Origin: Ischnura elegans
Lineage: Eukaryota; Arthropoda; Insecta; Odonata; Coenagrionidae
Reading direction: 5' to 3'
DNA length: 64,000 bases
NCBI RefSeq assembly: GCF_921293095.1
Contig: NC_060253.1
Span: forward strand, 95,931,073-95,995,072
The notes beneath the pieces are model-generated. The model saw nothing but the letters and a program-made list of their open reading frames with translations. It had not been told where the DNA came from and searched no databases. Every line of letters starts with the position of its first letter. Position 1 is the first letter of the stretch. Shown piece by piece: positions 47,501 through 59,500 of the stretch. The position numbers and the translations under genes are program-made.

Positions 47501-50500
47501 TATGCGTGGAAAAATGACACGCGCTTTTTAATAAATTAACGGTGCCCTTTTTTTCTTGTCCCGCTGAATTTGGTTATGTTCTAAAAAAATCGAAAATGGG
47601 GATGTTATTTAGTCTACAAAATTTGCTAGCTCTGGTTAAATTAATTGATAACTCGCCACCACAAATCAGCATTGGTCATAGTTTCGTAGTCATCTTAATG
47701 AACATTTCGGAATTTTTGCCCCGATTATTGATTTCCCTTGACAAGGATAGTTTGTCAACGTCCCCCTTCGTAAACAGCTTATTTTCTCGTGCCACATCTA
47801 TTTTTGAAGCTCGTCGTGTCGTGACCCAATTTCCCTTTATCGTTTTTCCGTCTTCCACGTTTGGCCAAATTCTTGTCGTATATCACCCTTCTCAGCATTT
47901 CCACTCAATACGCTTACAGGCGCATGTCTTTCTTTCAAAATCTCCGTCCTGAATGAATTAATATAATCCACACCAACATCTATCCATCGGGAATAATTAC
48001 GACCCCTCTGAAATTAAAAAGCTTCTTCATTTCCTCATGTATCTACCTCGGCTACCAAATTGTTTCCTCAGCATCAGTACCATGTATTTTAATTGTGTAT
48101 TTTAAAGTTTATCGTTCCGCCCTCTTATCCATGTCTACGTCATTAAAATTTTATTTCTTGTATCCTCACGATATGTTGCAGAATCATTCAAAATGGTGCA
48201 AATTATCTCATGCTTTGGTCAGAAGTTCTGCAAAGTATGTTCAGCATCGAGATAGATTAGGAACGTTTCGTCTCGTAGCTTTTGTTGTAGTGAAAGCGAG
48301 GTACGAACTCCCAACGAAATAGCGGCCTTGGAAGGAAGCAAGATCTAATGCCCATCAATAGTAACTTGAAAGTCAACGTAACTTTTCTTTGGCCCACATC
48401 GCAACTATTAATATTTAGTTTATAAATTGAACAAGGCGAGGTACGAACAACTGGTATTTTTATGAAAATCCACTCCAATCTTCGAAGAAGCAATCTTTTG
48501 TTCTAAAGTTTGTGAGAAAGTTGGGGGATATTAAGAAAAATTTGGTTACAGTGAATTTTTAACGATTAGCGGTCATCCGATCGGCAGCAGTGCCTTATCT
48601 TTCTTGAAATTTTAAGTGGTCATAATACAATAGACAAATATGCTAATTAGCTAGTAGTTGTTATGAGTACATTATGTCATTCTTATATAATTATTCTTCT
48701 TTTTGAGGATTTTGTGGACTTGCCTTTTTCAGAGCTAATGAATTTAGATGTCAGTCTCTAGTTAGCCTGGCTGAAGTTCTAATCTGTTATATTTGAAGTC
48801 GGGTGTAACTGCATTTGATTACACATCTACGACTCTTGCAAAGAATTATAAGGAATTAAGCTAAGGACACTGTATTAGTGCGACGTCTAACGTTCATATA
48901 TCATTCGTGCTATCGGTTGAATTAGGGAGATAGTGAATTCGTCAGAGTAGAACAGCGAGGTCTCAAAAACTGCATTTAAAGAGGGATATGTCTCTTGATC
49001 GTTTGAAATTACGTTGTGTTCATTAAATTCTAATTAAAAATGTAAGGTAGTTGTTACGTAATATTCTGCCCACGTCAGTATAGTCAAGTTTTATTTTTTT
49101 CTAAAACGATGGTGATTTAATTGCTGATCTGACTATTGGAATAGACGACTTGTGGTAACATCAACCTGAACAGTAAGTTAAGCCGTAAAATCCGTAATAT
49201 CCTCGGAGTAAACCGTACCTGGGGGATAATCAGCTGACGTGCATTGTACTGAGATTGATACGGCAATATGTATTATCATGTAGTGGTCATAGTGTGACAG
49301 GCAGTTAGTGTTTGTTTTCGCATTTTTAATTTCAATTGGAAATTTTTTATCGATTGGATTTAATTCTCAAAAAGAAAGAGAAGTATCAGGATTTTATACC
49401 AAATAATTACAAAATTGGCTTTGCTAAATGTTCCCCTTTGCGATGTTAATAATGGGGTGGGGTTTCAATGTTGGCCTCGGTCATTGGATACTGCACGGAC
49501 GTCTTCAGCGCTCTTGTATATTTTGACTGCGAGGTTCGACATTCATATGCTGTACAGTTCAGTGCAGTAGTCTAATAATTCTGTATTCGTCATCGATGTG
49601 AAAAAACATCTCAGCAACTCCCTTGCCTAAATACACCTACCACGTCTTATCAGGGTCCTTCTCATCCTGTGCTGACGAATAATTTTATGAAGAATTTACG
49701 AGACCTGTGGATGAGAAACCGAGTGCATATCAGTGACCACCACTCCTGTAGCTCATTTAATTTTCATGTATTGACTGCTCTCTGCGCATGTATTTTATCA
49801 TCCGTATGCATGAACTTAAAAATGTATCACATTAAAAAAAACAGGTCGGTGACTGTATCTCAGAGTGTATTTCTTCATATCTCTTCACATGATGACTGTT
49901 ATGCAAAGATTTAAGTGGAATAAAAGCTGCGAATTACGTGCGAAAAATCCGCAGAGAAAAATCATTCGCCTTGACCAGGATTCAAACCTGATCCCCCGAT
50001 TTCCGGTCGAGTGCTTAAACCAGTTAAGCTACCGAGGCGTCATTCTTCACTGTGGAAATTTGAGGACATACCGGAAAAGGTGGGACATTAAGCATTCAAC
50101 GTCATAATTTTTAAAAATGTGGTAGCATACCTGGACGGTAATCGGGAGATCCGGGTTCGTATCCCGGCTATGATAAATGAATTTTTCATGGCGAATGTCA
50201 TCCTTGTTGTATATTACTTTGCAACAGTAAGCGTATTTGCTTCAAGAGTCACTTGCCATACGCAGTGCTTTGGAAAACGTCCGTCGCGGTATAGCGACTA
50301 AGTAGGGTATATTTATCCGCCAGTGGCTTAGTAAGACCATCTCGTGAGCCAGACTTTAGACTTGTTTCAACAACTTGTTCGATTAACCCAGTCTGAGATT
50401 CGCATCGTAATAAGATGGCTTGGTGGTGTAAATAGCAGCATACCTGATCGGCAATCGGGAGATCCGGTTCGAAACCCGTTTAGGTCAAATGATTTTTTCA

Positions 50501-53500
50501 CGGCGAATCTCATCCTTGGGGTAGATAATAAAAATGTAATACGTCGTAAAAAGAAAAAGGATATAATCATTTGAAGCGAAACTATGTCATAGCTGAAATG
50601 CTGATCAGGAATAATTAAAGCAATGCCGCAAGTTGTAGACAAGTTTTTTAAGGACATGGATCAGTCAAAAACACTATTGCCCTTCATTTTTTAATATTTT
50701 GTTTTCACCATAAATCAAAAGACTCCGAAATTGCACGAAATCGATCTTTGAATTCATGTCAAACCATCTCAAAAATTTTCTTGTTTATTATTTTGAGTGA
50801 AGAGTAGAGTTTCTCAATCGCAATCACATTAATTCTCTCAGAGCGTCAGTATCAGGTGTGGAAAGCGTCGTAGGATACTCGGACCTCTTCGTGCAGAGCA
50901 TTATTTAAATTTCGCACTTAGTCATGACAGGAGTTACACACGCAATTTGGTGGAGCCTATTAAATTTCTAACCTTTTCCGCGTTATCGTTATTCACGTAA
51001 CTTCTTTGTTTCAATGTATTGGTATAGTAAATGAGGTGGTTGATAGAGAGAACAAGGAATTTCCGTAATAGTTAACAGGGAACACCGTAATGCTGAATGA
51101 ATTTGGGATAGAGTTTGTGCATGACAAGATTTTGTAGATACGAACTTAATTGATTTGGGCTGTCCAGCGACTCAAAAATTACGTAATAGCATTAGCAATG
51201 TTGATAATGTTGTTTTTCTTGACTGCTTTTGAAAAAGAAGATTTTTTATCGTCGAACCAATACATCAAATCATTTGGCCGTTAAAATGTTAGCCAATTGG
51301 TAAATAGTTTAGATGCCGGTGGAATGTGGTGGAGTAAGGTACCGGAAGGACGCCTCGCCTCGCCGGAATTTCTGTTTTTATTCTTTGTCACTAGTCCCAG
51401 CCTTCTGGCTGTCTCCAGTGGGTTTCAGTAAAAGGTGGTTTCTGATTATTTAATTATATTTATGTTTTTCAGTCTTTCTGTTGGTAGGAAGGACCCCTTG
51501 CGAAAAAATGGGGCTTTTGTTTAGATCAGGTGATTGGGTCAACATGAATAAGTTTTGATTGAGTTATCGAGAATGCGGTAAGATTTCGTCAATATTTTGT
51601 TGGTATGTTCATTTAATGACAGAGGGAATCAGCTTTGCGTTATTCTGTTACCTTTACTGCTTTTACATTCCGATTAGCAGCTACTGCAGACACCGGCCTT
51701 TGGAATGAGATTCCTATTCGCTTTTATGATCATATAACGTAGTTTTTTCGCATTATATTCTGTGGTTGTTTCTTAAAATTCATATTAATAGATTTAACAT
51801 GGAATATCCTTTGGGCACGAAATTTCTTCTGTATATCCACGTATTTATTAATCAGCTCACTACCAATTAAATGCATATCACATTAAGTACTCTCACTGGT
51901 TAATATTACATCCCCAATGTTTTTTTGGCTCGTCACAAGTTGTAATGTACTAAACCCATACTTTTAATACCCTCTCGGCGTCATTGTTAGAGTAGTGCGG
52001 AAGGACACACGAAATTCAAGTGAAGAAAATGGAAATGGTGCTTTGTGGAGGCGATATACGTCGGCATAAAGCATGAGCTACGTAGCCAATGGATTCATCA
52101 TCATCATCCATAAAATTTCAGTGAATTTGTAATTTCGAGTAAATTCATTTTATAAGGCATTCGAGTAAATTCATTTTATCAGGCATACAATACCATCTTC
52201 GGGAAATGACCACGCATCAGAATCCATAAGTTGCGACATCAGCGTAAGCCTAAAATGATAGCCATTACTTGAAGGCAATAGCTGTGTACTTCCCGTACAA
52301 CCATGATGAATTTTTCTGTTTTAACTATGTTACAATGCGCATAGTTTCGTGTGTTGGGTGTACTCGAGTTTCCAGTTGTATTGTCCGACCTCAGGGCCGG
52401 ATGATCGGGGCTGCATATCACAGAACGTGAGCTTTTGTTGACGACGGTAATCATGCTTTAAATTATATATTCAAAGAAAGCAAAATGATTAATGTAGTGG
52501 TACTTATAACACAATTTTGTAAAACGATGTCTGATGACAATTTTAGCTTCGCAATCCAGGTGACGATGACAGCGAAAAACGATAAAACCGGGTGGTAGTT
52601 GAATTTGAGAAATACTTCGACAGATATTCTTTACGTCACTGGGGATGTAATATTTAGTGTAGAATTCGGAAAAGCGATAGTATAACAATTGTCTTCGTAT
52701 TATTTATTTGCCGCTGATCGTAAACATCCCCACTTCGTCCGTAATTGTACATCGTGCGTCATTTGTTTTCAACATGGCGCAGAAACGAATTTCTTTTTCG
52801 TTACGCTTGTAATGATTTAATTTAACGTATTTAATTTGTTAATGATAATGAATTCGAAATAATTAATTCAGTCTGTAATGATTTAACCTAAACTTAATAA
52901 CTTAAAATATCAAAACGTGTGATTGTTTCATTTGAACTCTGGTTTTAATAAGAAATATGAAAAATAATAAATTTTCTTGAAAGTTAAAATCTCTTTGAAT
53001 CCACCGATCCCACTCAGCCCTACTCGAAGGGGGTCATGAACTTTCGTTTTTCATTGGTTGACCTTATCCATTGGCAAGGGTATTCTGACTAACACATCAC
53101 ATGAAAACTCGCCGACTGGGTTGGGTGCAATTTGGCTACAGGTGTCACGCCGGTGTAATGGGTGTTGCCAACGTCTTAGGATACCCATCATCATATCCAT
53201 CTACTATGTTAATTGATGCTTCAGCCTTGTGGTTATTTTTACCGTTATTATATGAAATTAATTTTTTATAATCGGTTTCACAGACTTGATTACCATTTCT
53301 TGGCATTTCCTACCAATTTCAGTTGATGCGGAAAATTCACCTTAGAAAATTTATTCCTGAGACCCTTCGAATTAAGAATGCAGTCTCCCTCCTTAAAATC
53401 TTCCTTCTCCCTAGTTAAAGCAATAAAACTGCCGAAGGATCTTCTTCAGTATAGATTGTGGTTGATTTAGAGGACAAGATGGTGTTAGTTGAAATCACCC

Positions 53501-56500
53501 TCTTTAAGGCTGATATTTCCTCCCCTGTGATGATTGAGGTACATTCTCTGGCATAAGTATTTGTGAAACAAAATTATTTTCAGTTCAAGTATGGTATGGT
53601 ATTTAGAGGAGGCGACCGATAGCCGAGGTCATTTGTGCCATGAGGGAAGGGTATGGAAGGAAGGGTGGTGAGAAATCCGGCGTTGGCATTAGCCTGCTCT
53701 TAATGAAAGGCACCAAGGGGACCACGGCTTAACGTCCCTACCGACGGACGGAGTGTTGCACTTGTAATGTCCTCCACACAACACTCAAGCAGGGATCGGG
53801 CAGTCTCTGAAAATTCTCTGCCACTGCCGGGATTTGAACCCGAGCCCGCCGGGTGGGAAGCCAACACTATAGCCACCGCACCAACCCGATCCCCCCTTCA
53901 GTTCAATGGCAAAGGTTATAAACAGTGTGATGGCCTTGCAATAGGGTCTCCTTTGTCCCCTCTATTGGCAGACCTATATAGGGACAATTTTGAGAAAACC
54001 TTGATAATCCATAGTAGTAAGCTTTAGAAGTATGTGTACTGTTGGTATACATTTAAGGATGTTGTATTTTTTGTTTGGTATGGAACAATGAGGCAACTCA
54101 AGTCGTTCAGAAACTTTCTTAATGGCATGGACCAATGATGGAAATTCACAAGGGAGACTGAAAGCAAAAGTGTGCTGAACTTCTTCGAAATAACCATTTC
54201 CAAAGCAGTGGACCAGAAACTTAATTCTCTGTGTTAAGAATTTATTTTATTTTCTCGTAGTCAAGTCAATCATTTCTCATTTGGACTTAATTTTTCACTA
54301 TCTTTTTTGCTTTTCGTTCACTTCTATGCACTGTTTCACATCCCCATGTCATAGATCAACAAACCAAAAGAAATGAATTTAATGAAACAAATAGCATCCA
54401 AATACAGGTACCCCACTGCTCCCAATGGCAAGCTATGCAACAGCAAGTGCCACAAATAAGCCATGAAAAATTTTTTCCCAACCCTCCTTGGAGAAGAAAT
54501 AGTCACCAAATGGCATAGATTGCAATTCTTGGAAAAATATTTCTGTTAAGATTACTGAATTTTTTCCCACAGATAAATCTAAACCAGCTTATTATAACCA
54601 GTACTCATCAAAACACTGAATCAGCCATGTCAAGGATAAGTTTGATCCCTTACGAAGGGGGGCGGGGTGTTCAAACTCAAATGAAACAGGTGTGCAAAGA
54701 TTTATATGGGATGGACCAGAAGAAATTTCAAAACACACAAAAGAAGAATAAGTGTGTTTTAAAAGCAATGGCCCCCTCCTTTTTTTGCTATGTATTTGTT
54801 TGAAGAAAATCATTTCAATACTTTTTTACCGGAGACCCTCCCATGTGGAGAAGAAGGGAGGGGGTTCTGGTTTCCCACCCAGTGGTCTCGGGTTCAAATC
54901 CCGGCGGTGGCAGAGAATTTTCAGAGACTGCCCGATCCCTGCTTGAATGTTGTGTGGAGGACATTTCAAGCGCAACAGTCCGTCCACCGGATGGGAGGTT
55001 AAGTCGTGGTCCCCTTGGTACCTTTTGTTAAGAGCAGGCTAATGCCGATGCCGGGTTTCTCTCCACCCTTCCTTCCATACCCTTCCCTCATGGTGCAAAT
55101 AACCTCGGCTATCAGTCACCTCCAAATACCATACCAGAAGAAAGGATCTAACGTTGACTCACTAGAACCCGAGAAAATATTTAAAATTGTGAACTACAAT
55201 GAAGGGATTTTACGTAATGATGTCCTTTTCCTATCCCATTCCCCCTCACATAAACTCCCACCTCTGAACTGTCACCCTCCTCCCCACCTGATGACATGAT
55301 GTGACTCTAGGGCACACCATATCCATCTCTCTGGCTCTTTTCTCCTTTGTCATTCCCCCACACTCCTTACCCCGGGGCATTCTGGCCAGGTTCCCTGGTT
55401 GACGATCGCCAAGGGCCTCCGAGAAACAGAAGTTAAAATGTACCCTTATATAGCGGTAAACATTCTCTGAAGCGTCAAGATTCAAACAATGGTTAATAAT
55501 AGAGATGTGCGAATAGTATCCGCGAATACTCGAATACCTCGAATACTAGAAAGTATTCGATATTCGAGGTTTCGAATAGTTATGCGAAAAGTACCGCCTC
55601 GAATACCTCGAATACTTTGAATTTCGCGTCATACACTGTCGCACACACGTCGTTGTTAGTTGACTCGGAAAAATGTAGAGAACTGTAGTCATTTAGTGCT
55701 CGCAGCGCCGTTTTACTCAAGTTGACGAATTACATCAAATTCGTGGATTTTAGCGGCGAAAAGAGTTCGTCGAGGGGAACCGAAAACGGTCGGGTGAAAA
55801 AATCCGAAAATCCCCGATTCCCCCCACCAGGACTCAGTGCCGTGGGATAGCAACCTTAGGGCATTTCCCACGATCCGCTATCCCCCTCCATTCAGCTCTC
55901 GCCTCACCCACTCTGACGCTTTCCTCTTCTCCGAAATCAAACAAAAGGTCCCAGCTCGCGCAGGGATCGCATTACGAAGACCCCTGCTTCGAAAAAAATA
56001 TCGAGTTACGAGAACAATAAAAACGTGTTTCACGCCCTCCCCCCTTTTCTCACCCACTGACCTTTTTCTGGCTACCTGCTTCGAAGTTCCCCATTTCTGG
56101 ATGTCAACTGCTGTGTGAGTACCGTGGGATACTTACATTAGCGCATTTCCCAAGATCCGGTATCCCTCTCCATTCAGCACTATCCCCCCCTCTGAGGCTT
56201 TCCTCTTCTTCGAAATAAAAAAAGGTCACAGCTCGCGCAGGGATCATATTACGAAGACCTTAGCTTCGAAGAAATACCAAGTTACACGAGAACAATAGAA
56301 ACGTGTTTCGGGCCCTCCCTTTTCTCCCCCACTGACCTTTTTTTTCCCTAACAGCTTCGAAGTTCCCCATTTCTGTGGAGGTCAACCGCTGCATGAGTCA
56401 TCTATTAGCACAAAAGGTGTCTAAGAATGACTTTCGTCAATTGATGTCACACCTTTATTGAATATAAATATTAGTAATGTGCGCGTAATTTCAAAAAGAA

Positions 56501-59500
56501 TAAGACCAAACACGACGTATTTCTGAGTTTATTTAATCATTTTACGCAAAGAAATAAATGTCAAAATACGATGGAGACTAAGCATTCTAGCGAAACTCGA
56601 TATGAGCAGCTGAGCTTCTCGGAAGTTGATGCGGTATTTTTTTCCGAAAACATATATCAAGTTACAATTTATGAGTGGTGCTATAAATCTTTATTGTTAC
56701 AGTCCCAGACAAAGGGATATTTTCTCAGAATATTTGGTTTCTCCCTGATAGCAATTCCAATTCATCTTCTTATCTCGTGAGAACTCTCAAAGATGGACTG
56801 AAAATAATTGAAGAAAATCCGGTGGAAAAGAGCTTGTATTTTGCAAAATGCCTCAGATTGTCAGCTAGCACTTGGCAGCAGGAGTGGGGGTAAAGCGATG
56901 TTAGTTGAATTAATTATACACCAAATTGTTTCCATAAAATTAAAATATTCATTAATCAGCTAAATTCCTGTTTGAATCATTTAAAGGAAATCAAAATTAC
57001 TCCCCAAAATCTTGTGTTGCCTGCTGCATAGGCAACCGAGTCAAACATTCCAGTATTCATCATTGAGTATTCGAGGTATTCGAAATTCGAGGTATTCGAG
57101 TATTCGAGCAATGATTTAATATTCGAATTCGATATTCGAATTCGAGAAATCTGCTATTCGACCCATCTCTAGTTAATAATAGAAATCAGTGGAGTTCTGA
57201 GTTGATACAAACTGACTGTGGGTTTCTGGTCATTTAAAATCATTAGTTTTCCTATATATGTAGCTGCCCATGTATAGGTAATTTCTTTAAATTGTTGAAA
57301 CTATCAGGCTCTTTCATGTCATTTTCGGTCCATACCAAAATTGGGATTACAGTCATATTTAGCATGTTACACTTAAAAATGTAAATTAGTTAAATGATTG
57401 TTTGTTCATCCACATCAATATGGTGATTGACCTGCTACATAGTATATCTGGTGCTTCCACAAGTGATATTTTAGAAGTAACTGTCCATTAGAACTTTCAA
57501 AAACATTACAAATTCAACAATACCTCACTTGTGAAGATAGGTACTAATATTGAGCTACTACATGCCAATTCCACTTTGAACTGGTAGTTACCTTTTGTTG
57601 GATATAGCCTGTAGCACTCAGAGGAACATAATAAGTTAAGCAATAGTGTGTTAACTGTCTAAGGTACAATGAGTGAGCAGCCACATACCACATCCAGTTT
57701 GAACTGGAAGTGACACTTTAGTTCCATATAGCTTATTAAACTTTAGCAACGGGAGGAGCCATATGATAGTTTGCTTAATTTTAACAGTTCAGCAGTTATG
57801 TAGGTAAATGCCGCTCCTGGTCAGAGCCTGAAGTGAAACTTTTGTCGCATAGCGTATTAAACTCATTTAATTTTGGGATGTTGAATGGTAGTTTGCTCAC
57901 TTAAAATTGTCCAGTGCCTGAGAACTTATGGTATGAACTGGAAGTGAAAATTTGACAAAATACATATACCCTATGTTACTAGTGTTAATGTAAAAACCTA
58001 TTTTGAAGGGTTTTTCCCTGATTGTACTTGAATTTTCTTTTTCCCTTCAGACAACCTTCCCCTACCTTTTGTGAATATTCTTGTCCATTCTGAACTAGAA
58101 GTGAGCATTTGATCTAATATTCTGTTTAAAAAAAAAGTTAATGTAAAAATTCTAAAAATAGTTCATTTAAATCAGTTGAACCATTTGACAGCTACAGTGG
58201 AAAAATCATACTTACCCAGGAGCTGAAAATAATACACTTCTGTCCTTGGGCAGCTGTGTAATAATCCTTGCACTGTGGTATTCTGTTTCTTTCGGACAGA
58301 GTAAATATTTTTGTTTTTGGAATAGTGCTCTTGGCACATTCAGCACGGAGCACGTCAATTGATGTGGTCCCGCCCAAGCCGAGAAACGGAGCTACTGCGT
58401 ACGGAGCTAGAACGTACATGACTAATATTCACTTCCGAATCTTCTGATCGTGTGCATGGCTTTCAGCAAGCTTCCCTCTTTCGACCCGTGTGCACCATTT
58501 GTAAATAGCAGTATTTGAACGGAAGTTATGGCACGAAAACCTCTCTCTATATTTCTTTTTTATTTTATCGGCCGATTCTGACAACGTTCATTAAAATCGG
58601 GCCCACATTGAATGTTTTAAACAACCTTTAGAATCAAGTAGTATTGATTGAATGGTGGAACTTACCTCTAGTTGGTTTACTTTAACAGCTGAAGAATTTT
58701 GGAATGTATGATTTTTATGTATACTATTCCCCATTCTAAAATTGCATGCATTAATTTTGTAATTTAGTTCCTGCATCGCCATGTTGATGTTAACCTCTTT
58801 ATTAAACCATTTTTTGTAACTTTTTTCCAATTCGTAATCATTTAATTATTTTTCTCCCTGATAGTATATGTATGTTATTTTCGCTTCAGGCTACAACAGT
58901 GTGATGAAAAGCCTTGAGAATGTTGCTCAGAAACATAAAAAGAAACCAAACTCTAAGATGGGCAAGCTATTGGAATCTAAAGAATCCTTCCGGCAACGTT
59001 CTAGTGGCCGACAGAATGCAGGAACATATAATTATAAGGAAATATGTCTTCGTCGACATGAGAATTTTGTCCAGTTAATATTGACTCCTTGTTCCACCAA
59101 AATGAAGAACAGTCTTAATGTTCAGGTTGGTGAAGTTAAGTGGGGGTACTACGTAAGGTTATCATTGGCATGTTGTGTTTTTCTTCTGTAATTATAATTC
59201 TAATTTTTGATTCAGGTGCTGCATGAATTTCGTGATGCTCTTCAACAGCTCCGTAGGGATGAATGTTGTCGAGTTGTCTTAGTGACCTCTACTGGGAGTT
59301 CCTTTTGTCAGGGTTTGGACCTGCATTCTTTACTTCACACCAACATCGAGCGTCGTAAGAAGGCTGCCCTAGAACTATCCGAGGCCCTGAAGTGAGTGTG
59401 ATGCTTGAATGCTGAGCGTGGTGTATTTTTTGTGTGTATCTTTAGCTAAGTCCCTACTTACGATAACCTATTAAAAGTTTTTCAATTCAGAGAAATCTGC

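Larger units (their letters stand above)
32580..53590. other. CpG-rich 21-kb block inside the giant CDYL-like intron
   Basis: CpG is frequent here (11 in 35221-35520) but nearly absent on either side (0 in 24001-24300, 1 in 57241-57540). Apart from the repeats listed separately I find no exon. The open frames at 46237-46617 and 47542-47952 show no recognisable domain. The block may be an unmethylated regulatory domain, hold an unseen promoter, or be a segment inserted or mis-joined into the intron. Confidence 0.55.

Noticed and set aside
47542-47952. Open frame of 137 codons on the plus strand
   Set aside because: Hydrophobic, low-information sequence without a recognisable family; the reverse strand is open as well.
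49950-50520. tRNA-like A and B boxes
   Set aside because: Not called as tRNA genes: acceptor stems do not close, the copies share tRNA-unrelated tails, and they recur as dispersed repeats.
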